This document shows, one piece after another, positions 57,817 to 64,000 of a DNA stretch of 64,000 nt (its first letter is position 1; every line of letters begins with the position of its first letter). The stretch covers positions 138,833,686-138,897,685 of the forward strand of contig CAXKWD010000005.1 of assembly GCA_964059195.1 (NCBI GenBank). The letters are read 5' to 3'. The stretch is from Ectobius pallidus (taxonomy: Eukaryota; Arthropoda; Insecta; Blattodea; Ectobiidae). Both the position numbers and the translations under genes were made by a program. A model generated the notes under the pieces. It searched no databases. It saw nothing but the letters and a program-made list of their open reading frames with translations, and was not told the origin of the DNA.

Positions 57817-57990
57817 TTTTAAGACAGTGAAATGGTAGATATTGTCCGCCCTAGAAGCGGCCCTGAAGTAAAACGTCTCACTCTAGCATATTAATCGTAA
57901 CTACGTGAGAGTGAGACAGACTTAGCCTACTTATTTACTTTAGGGCCGGTTATAGAGCGGAAAATACCTACTTATTCCACTGTCTCAAAA
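57817..57990. mobile_element. Fold-back element, ~80-bp diverged arms
   Basis: Left: TTTTAAGACAGTG, TATTGTCCGCCCTAGAAGCG, GGCCCTGAAGTAAA, GTCTCACTCT. Right, complemented: TTTTGAGACAGTG, TATTTTCCGCTCTATAACCG, GGCCCTAAAGTAAA, GTCTCACTCT. A run of 26 A's (57987-58012) adjoins the right end. No target duplication was found. Confidence 0.75.
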
Positions 57991-58012
57991 AAAAAAAAAA
58001 AAAAAAAAAAAA

Positions 58013-58199
58013 CTGACCAAAGTACATACAGTATTTATGGTGTCAGCATACCTTCTCTTCTTACTTTCTAGGCAAGTTGACTTGTCCTCTCTTAGGGTCT
58101 GCTTGGATAATGTAAGTTTTAAATAAGCCTAGCTTCAAAGTCGGTTGCACTAATGCAACAAGTATTCACTTGCATTAGTCTGTCTGTCTTGAACACTAT
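58013..58199. other. Unassigned DNA
   Basis: Small direct match CACTTGCATTAG/CACTAATGCAA around 58147-58180; nothing else. Confidence 0.4.
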
Positions 58200-58440
58200 A
58201 GCCCCCTAAGTTGGGGCGAAGGGGCCTCCAAGTGGAAGTTTCTGTTACCTATATGAATTTTGTTACGCTTATTTTCCGAGAGAGGGCAGAGGAATAGGTG
58301 GTAAGCCCATCGCCTCTCACCTGTATTAGTGCTCGAAGGACAAAACTCATTGTACCCTTTATTACCGTCACTACCATAGACAGTAAGAAATGGAAGCACA
58401 AGAAGAAAGACAAAAAGAAAACAGCAGGGAAAGCTGATTA
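58200..58440 (+). repeat. Dispersed repeat, copy 2 (partner at window start)
   Basis: 58203-58298 matches 1-98 in reverse. This copy continues, unmatched in this window, through GGTGGTAAGCCCATCGCC to an A-rich AAGAAGAAAGACAAAAAGAA stretch. The A-rich 3' side could be the tail of a plus-oriented retroelement, but that is inference. Confidence 0.6.
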
Positions 58441-58990
58441 GTACAGTGGACTTGTTTTTAAGACGAGAGCGAGGGAATTGAAATAATTTAAATAATCCTA
58501 TTGATTAAAACACACTTGAGAAGTGAGTGTGAGAATGCTCTAATTTATATTCGTTTCCCTTGCACCACCGAGGGATGCGGCGGGCGTCGTTGCTCATTTC
58601 CAGCGCGCGGCAGAGGGGGTGCTGGAAGAATACGGTGGTTTATGTGCACAGTGCATGGTATCAGGAGCCTTTGCGTGCTCAGTGAGAACTTCAAATTGAA
58701 ACCTAGCTACAGCATCCTGAAATCCATTAGTAATGCGCCGTCATTTCCCTGTTGTCGGCTCGTTTTGGAGGTGCACACACTTACCCTATATTTGGGCACA
58801 ATCAGTTACCCTTGTAGTTGGTTGGAATCTTTAATTTAAAATTCTGCGTTCTTAATTTAAGAAAAATAATTTGATTTCAAATTACTTTCTATAAGTGATG
58901 TAATTTTCAGGGAAATAACAATGTTCGAATTTTTTCTTTGTCGTATTTAATGTTCGTTTATTGTATTCCGGTGTATCATTTCTGGTTTTA
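58441..58990. other. Unassigned DNA with a GC-rich patch
   Basis: 58560-58690 is GC-rich (ATGCGGCGGGCGTCGTTGCT, CCAGCGCGCGGCAGAGGGGG) in otherwise AT-rich DNA. The 112-codon plus frame across it starts at TTG, not ATG, and is unrecognised. Confidence 0.35.

Positions 58991-58991
<1 letters not shown>

Positions 58992-59047
<56 letters not shown>
58992..59047. repeat. (ATT)n microsatellite
   Basis: About 18 uninterrupted units, directly before the LINE tail at 59051. Confidence 0.95.
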
Positions 59048-59050
59048 GTA

Positions 59051-59127
59051 TTTCAAGTTTTTGCTCTGGCTGAGTGGTAGAGAAGGCCTGATGGCCTTAA
59101 CTCCCCCAGGTTAAATAAATAAATAAT
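59051..59127 (+). mobile_element. LINE 3'-end fragment (plus)
   Basis: GCTCTGGCTGAGTGGTAGAG, stem AAGGCC / GGCCTT around TGAT, ACTCCCCCAGG, then (TTAAATAAATAAAT) tail. Same arrangement as 22533-22620 on the minus strand. Confidence 0.65.
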
Positions 59128-60360
59128 TTTAATTGAGAAATAATTAATTACAAATGAAAATTAAATGAAATATAATTAATTCAAATTATAATAAAGCAAT
59201 CAATTGGTGCCACCTTATTCCTTCAGTGTAAATTGTAATAGATATCAGCTCCTTAGATTTTCATGAGAAATTAACAGCAGAATACTTCAATTACATAGTG
59301 TACTTTAATTAAAACCAATACCTTGTCAAAATAAAGCAAGTTAAAATCTAGGCCTATTATTAGTGTTGGTCTGAAATATATTATGTAGAAAAAATTATAT
59401 TTTAAAATTTAAAAGGTGTACACGTTAAACTAAACTTCACTATAATAAATTCAATAATTCCAAGTTAGAATAACCTAACAAGTCCAATAGATGAAAAATC
59501 TACTCCTTTTGTAAATGTTTGTTCCACAAATTAAAATTAAAAATCTTTAAAAAAAACTATAGGCCTATAAACTGAACAATATGCCACTGTACATTAGTTC
59601 TCTAGGCCTATAACAACATATACACTGTCCTTTCACAACATAAAATTGAGGCCTTTATTCAAGGCGTTATATCAGGATGACGTGTTATGTGTTAATAGCT
59701 GTAATACAGTACTGAAACGATGTAATTACAGTACAGCAATGTAAAATTCCATCTCAGAACGCCCCGTTTTGTCCTGGGATTTTCTGTCTCTGCCACTTCT
59801 GCCTTCGATTATCTTGAGAAGCTTTACAATGTAGCTCAGTATATAGATTTTCACCGATATCTGGAATCGAAGGTGTTTGGCATGGCGTGAATAAAAAATA
59901 CATTTAGACTTCTCCCTCTTTCTTTCTTGTGATTTTTTTGTTGTACTTCTCTAAAAAACGAGTTGGTTTCTCCCCACTCCTAGTTCTCAGTTTCAGAGGT
60001 TGATGGTAGATTCTACTGCACAGAGGATCTGAACAAATACAGGTGCTATATCTTTCACTGTTTACACTAAATTCTGAAAAAGACGTGTTTGCAAACAAAT
60101 GATATAAGCTTATCCTTGTTTTCTTTTTATATGCGAAACGTCTAAACTCAAACTATATATTTATTAAATTTGTATGCATTCGATATGCTAACTTGGTTTC
60201 CTTGCAGAGTTCAAGTGCCCAGAATTTCTTGTTTGGTAAACTTTGTGGTATATTTTCAACGACAGTCCTATTATTTCGATCGCCTGTAGTTTGTATAAAC
60301 CATTTAAAAAAAATAGAAAGTAATAGTTGACTCATAAATAGCTTTATCTTCTTTTATAAA
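59128..60360. other. Unassigned AT-rich DNA
   Basis: Three TAGGCCTA octamers within about 260 bp (59349, 59561, 59604). No gene supported. Confidence 0.5.
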
Positions 60361-60371
60361 AATAATAATAA

Positions 60372-60423
<52 letters not shown>

Positions 60424-60563
60424 GTTAATTAAAGTTATCTCTATACAGGCCATGGAGGCCCAGAGGGTTCCAGGAGGTTGAGGCTCCCAGATTTTGGACA
60501 TTCGGCACGTGAAGGTGGTAAGGTTGTCAGCCTTTACCCCCAGGTACTCATTTCTGTTAGAGG

Positions 60564-60617
<54 letters not shown>
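60361..60617 (-). mobile_element. tRNA-derived SINE body between two (TAA)n tracts
   Basis: The body 60449-60567 matches the 14981-15246 family from GGCCATGGAGGCCCAGAGGG to TTCTGTTAGAGGCTGA, with the CACCGGCCGCC block and an adjacent piece deleted and the pol III head missing. (TAA)n flanks it on the left (60361-60420, the expected SINE tail) and on the right (60568-60617). The poly-Tyr/poly-Ile 141-codon ORF is an artefact of these tracts. Confidence 0.85.
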
Positions 60618-60619
<2 letters not shown>

Positions 60620-60778
60620 CAGTACTGTAATATTATTTTCATCGAGATAAATTTATTTCTTTCTTTTAACTTGAAATACAATAAGTACTCTACGTCTTGA
60701 GCTATATTCTGTTTCGAATATTTAGGCATTTCAGCAGCTTAGTTAATACTGTTTGCATCCATTAGTGGGATATATGTA

Positions 60779-60905
60779 CAAAACATTATCGTAGGGAGTG
60801 CTTGTAAAGAGGATCAATATTAATGTAGAGTCATTAGTGGCATGGTTTTTGTTCCTGACAAGCCAGTGGTATTTTTAAAAGAAGTTTGGAATAATGAAGT
60901 AGTCG
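60779..60905 (+). repeat. Diverged local duplication, copy 1
   Basis: CAAAACATTATCGTAGGGAG ... GATCAATATTAATGTAGAGT ... CATTAGTGGCATGGTTTTTG. Partner at 61051-61175, offset 272 bp. Confidence 0.85.
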
Positions 60906-61050
60906 TGATGACTACCATCAAAATAGGCGGAACTCTAGAGACATGATTCATCGGAAAATACAGTTATTTATCAGTGTTTGCCCGATTCGTCATAATATAA
61001 TTATATATTTTGGCGGTTTAGTTTGCCTTGTTATCCATGTTTTATATTCG

Positions 61051-61175
61051 CAAAACATTATTGCAGGGAGCAATTATTTTTACAAAGGCGATCAATATTA
61101 AAGTAGAGTCATTAGTAGCACAGTTTTTTGTTGCCTGCCTAGTGTACGTTACTAAAAATGTTTAACATAATGAAA
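61051..61175 (+). repeat. Diverged local duplication, copy 2
   Basis: CAAAACATTATTGCAGGGAG ... GATCAATATTAAAGTAGAGT ... CATTAGTAGCACAGTTTTTT. The spacer between copies (60906-61050) is unique in this window. Confidence 0.85.
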
Positions 61176-62390
61176 GGGGGTTGGCTATAACAACCCACAT
61201 ATTTACCGAAAACAAACACACGATAGTGAAGAGAGCTGTTGTGATAATTAAGTACGGTAACTCGTGTTTCCACGTGTTTGTTCTGGGCGTATTATTTTGG
61301 TTGTGTACCACGCCTTTTAAGGGTGTGTGCGGTGGCCACACACGTTCCGCCTTGTCTGCTGTGCGTGGTCGCAATCACGCGCCAGCTTTCTGAGAAGAAA
61401 GGACCTAAAAATTATGTGATGATGAGCTGCATCCACTCCTTTTATGGGATTCTCAATAGGGAGGGACGTAAGGAAGACTTCCTGCACCCTTATATAGAAC
61501 TGTCACAACATATGGTGGAATAGTATTCAAGAAGAAAAGTTATTAAGTCGTCCATTCTTCCTGATTTTATTTTTCTAGCTTAAGAACAATAATACGGTAA
61601 GAATTATTACGTATATTTTGATGAACTGTTATATCTGACCATTTAGTCACTTAAGTCTTTTCTTAAAACGTAATTTGTTATCGAATCTCTAGTTTTTTTA
61701 AGACATTGAAGATATGCCTTTGTAGGTTTTTTTTTTAATTTTTTTAATGTAATCGCGTTGGTTTGGGGCATCAAATTTACCCATATTTCTTGTATGGAAA
61801 TCGAGTGTTTCAGTTCTACTGCTGAAAGTATCTTCATTTACTTTTACAAATAACAGAATATCATACAGGTACTGATTTATAACAGTGAGAATTTTCTTTC
61901 TTTTTTCAAAATTTTATTTTTCTCAGTGAGGATTTTTTTTTAATTCTTTTTCTTTTCAAAATTTTATTTTCTCCGTCAGAAGGTTCAACGAATTTTCACG
62001 AAGACACTTTTAAATCAGTCAATCGAAATATAAATGTTCCAAATACTTTAAACTCTTATTTATATTTCTTCTCCAAAAATGTTGTATGTAGCCTATACCT
62101 GGACCAGATAGTTTTAAGATAAAGTATACATTATAGCAATATAGCATGTTGAACGAGTCAAGTTTATTGATGATCTAGAATGTAATGTCTCTTTCGCTCT
62201 TTAGGTTAAATTTTCTGAGCTGTTTTTGCAATGACTTGGTGTTGATGGATTGCACTTCCTGAAGCACTGTTGGTGTGTCGCTTGCACTCTGCAGAGAAAG
62301 GGTTTATTTATATCTACAGCCATAAAACAAGTATAGGAAGAGACAAGACTGTTGCCATTTCCCTCGCCAGGAGAGTATCCAGGCAAAGCT
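61176..62390. other. Unassigned DNA with a GC-elevated patch
   Basis: 61260-61390 (CACACACGTTCCGCCTTGTC, GTCGCAATCACGCGCC) is GC-rich and open on both strands, but I recognise no product. Confidence 0.4.
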
Positions 62391-62650
62391 CTAAGTGACA
62401 TCTCTCCCAGCGGTACATCAGGAAATTAGCTTCTTCGCGACCTGGGTTCGCACTCCGTGGACCGCTGTAATCCCACATGAGTGATGAAGCGTATATTGCA
62501 CAGTGCGGCAGATTTGTTTCAATGTCTTCTTCTGACGCGCGGAGGTCGTAACTCTTAGCGGACTTTATACACACTCGCAGAAACTGAAACAAATAGCACC
62601 CACGTCTGGGGCGGATCAGAGCCTACATGGGTTTCTCCATACAGCACGGA
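62340..62650 (+). mobile_element. Possible tRNA-derived SINE
   Basis: TCTCCCAGCGG (62403-62413) is an A-box-like element and GGTTCGCACTC (62445-62455) a B box with two changes, about 32 bp apart, the tRNA spacing. The region is less AT-rich than its flanks for 300 bp, as expected of an inserted element. The 92-codon minus ORF (62314-62592) over it has no recognised domain. No second copy was found here. Confidence 0.35.
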
Positions 62651-64000
62651 GGTTCATGTAACATGATGACTGATGCTTTATTTCTCCCAAGCTTACTGCT
62701 ATCATTTTCTTTATGGCGGTTAAATCTTAGTGTCTACAATAAAATCCACGTTTTTAAATGTAGTGTTATGTATCATCCCTTTAACACCACTATTTTTAAA
62801 AATATACGGCAACACTTTATGGAGCCTTTGAACTTAACTGCAATAAATATAGCAATAATTTTTATCCTAGAAGTAGGTCAGTTTTGGTCAAATAGCCGGT
62901 TTCTCCAACCTACGTTAAAATTTAACTGTTTATATTAAATAACTTTTAAACTGTGTTATCTCCAATCTGATTGTTAAAGTACATGTTATATGTTACGGTT
63001 GAGCTTGATTTATAACATAAAATAAACCAAATAGGCCACCTGGTTTGCTCAAATATTTTTTTTTGTATCTAAACATAATCAACATCATCATCAAGGCATC
63101 TCCAAACTTATAAATCTGTATATTTGTGATTTAATTTTTTGATAATTTAATCTTTGTCCTGATTATGTTCATTCATTCTACTTTCTACTCTTTATGAATG
63201 TAGACTAATTTAGAATGTAGACTAAGTTACTTTTTGATTCATCAAGTGAACACATTTTTCTCTTGCTATAAATTGTATCTTAATGTGGAAATGTTTATGA
63301 ATTCATTGCTGTTAATATTTATATTTTATATTTATTATTATATGAGGAATAAATGCTGCCATGTAGAAAGGACGAGTAAAAAAAAAATCAGTTTGTAACA
63401 ACACTATATCCCTGGAAGAATAATTGCAGAATTCATAAAACTTATATTCTCGGACGAGTGTTGATGCAGTTAATTGGTTCTGTGTATATACTAGATATTT
63501 AATCATGACTTTCTTCTTCCCGATAAAAAAATGTTCCAGGTCAATATATTATGATATCACACTTCCGAATCAAGCGACTCTGTATTGAAACAAATTCGTG
63601 TGTAATATTTACACCGTTGTAGTCATGATACTATTTTAACAGACTACCTAATTTATAAAAAAATCATGACTGAACTATCAAACTAATATAGATTGTTAGT
63701 TTTATTTTAGTGAAGCAAGGGTTGCCAGTTACTATCTATAAAATAATTATTAATAATATTTAATACTCTCCGGCCATTTGTTTACTGTAACTGGCGAGTA
63801 TTAAAAAATAAACTAATTTAGCACTACATCTATATTATAACCTAGAAACTTCTGTGAATCATTTAGCCTTTTCTTATTTTCAATTCACAAACCGTATTCT
63901 TGCCATCCTTACATAGTAGCATTAAAATAAAAGTCTTAAGAAGGATTCGTGTTTCTCTGATATAAATTACTCTTTATTCCAGCACTTAATAAATTGTAGA
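62651..64000. other. Unassigned AT-rich DNA to window end
   Basis: The 103-codon plus ORF at 62627-62938 does not begin with a good ATG context and is unrecognised. Repeated ATGTAGACTAA occurs at 63199 and 63216. Confidence 0.5.

Noticed and set aside
60304..60729. 141-codon minus ORF
   Set aside because: Made of two (TAA)n tracts and a SINE body.

Overview
The window looks like non-coding DNA from a large, AT-rich, transposon-loaded animal genome. No intact protein-coding gene, rRNA, functional tRNA or CRISPR array can be supported. An arthropod, most likely an insect, is suggested by the short interrupted reading frames, the (ATT)n/(TAA)n microsatellites, tRNA-derived SINEs on both strands, decayed non-LTR retrotransposon ends of types common in insect genomes, and many small hAT-like DNA elements. 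A cockroach- or termite-like genome is my best guess, but nothing here proves it. The stretch could be intergenic or one very long intron.

Layout. 1-11 kb: an old dispersed repeat, a hAT element that keeps a frameshifted scrap of transposase C-terminus (3014-3590), a decayed SINE-like repeat near 5.1 kb, and an AT-only minisatellite (10.2-10.7 kb). 11-22 kb: a hAT-like MITE (11598-11982), a 123-bp and a ~175-bp tandem repeat, a long (TAA)n tract joined to a tRNA-derived SINE (14981-15246), the first TAGGGTTCGG MITE (16775-17347) and a relative of it, the CAGGGCCCGG element (20547-21035), with perfect 8-bp target duplications. 22-36 kb: LINE 3' tails, a tRNA-like SINE head with perfect pol III boxes, microsatellites, and one minus-strand ORF with a hydrophobic segment and cysteines. 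36-49 kb: a polyadenylated retrocopy on the minus strand, a SINE, a degenerate minisatellite interrupted by the second MITE copy, a perfect 39-bp-arm palindrome, a LINE reverse-transcriptase tail remnant (47.3 kb), and a nest of elements at 48.5-49.8 kb holding the third MITE copy. 49-64 kb: long dinucleotide repeats, a 497-bp fold-back element, another LINE remnant (54.4-54.7 kb, minus), a tandem pair of 80-bp palindromic mini-elements (55.3-55.5 kb), a fold-back next to poly(A), LINE and SINE pieces, and a diverged local duplication.

There are no cooperating genes here. What ties the window together is transposon biology. Two hAT-like MITE families share end-specific terminal and subterminal sequences, and a third, which carries the transposase scrap, has a partly similar terminus. 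All four copies of the main SINE lie on the minus strand. The octamer TAGGCCTA occurs about 28 times by eye where about one is expected. No novel multi-gene system was found.
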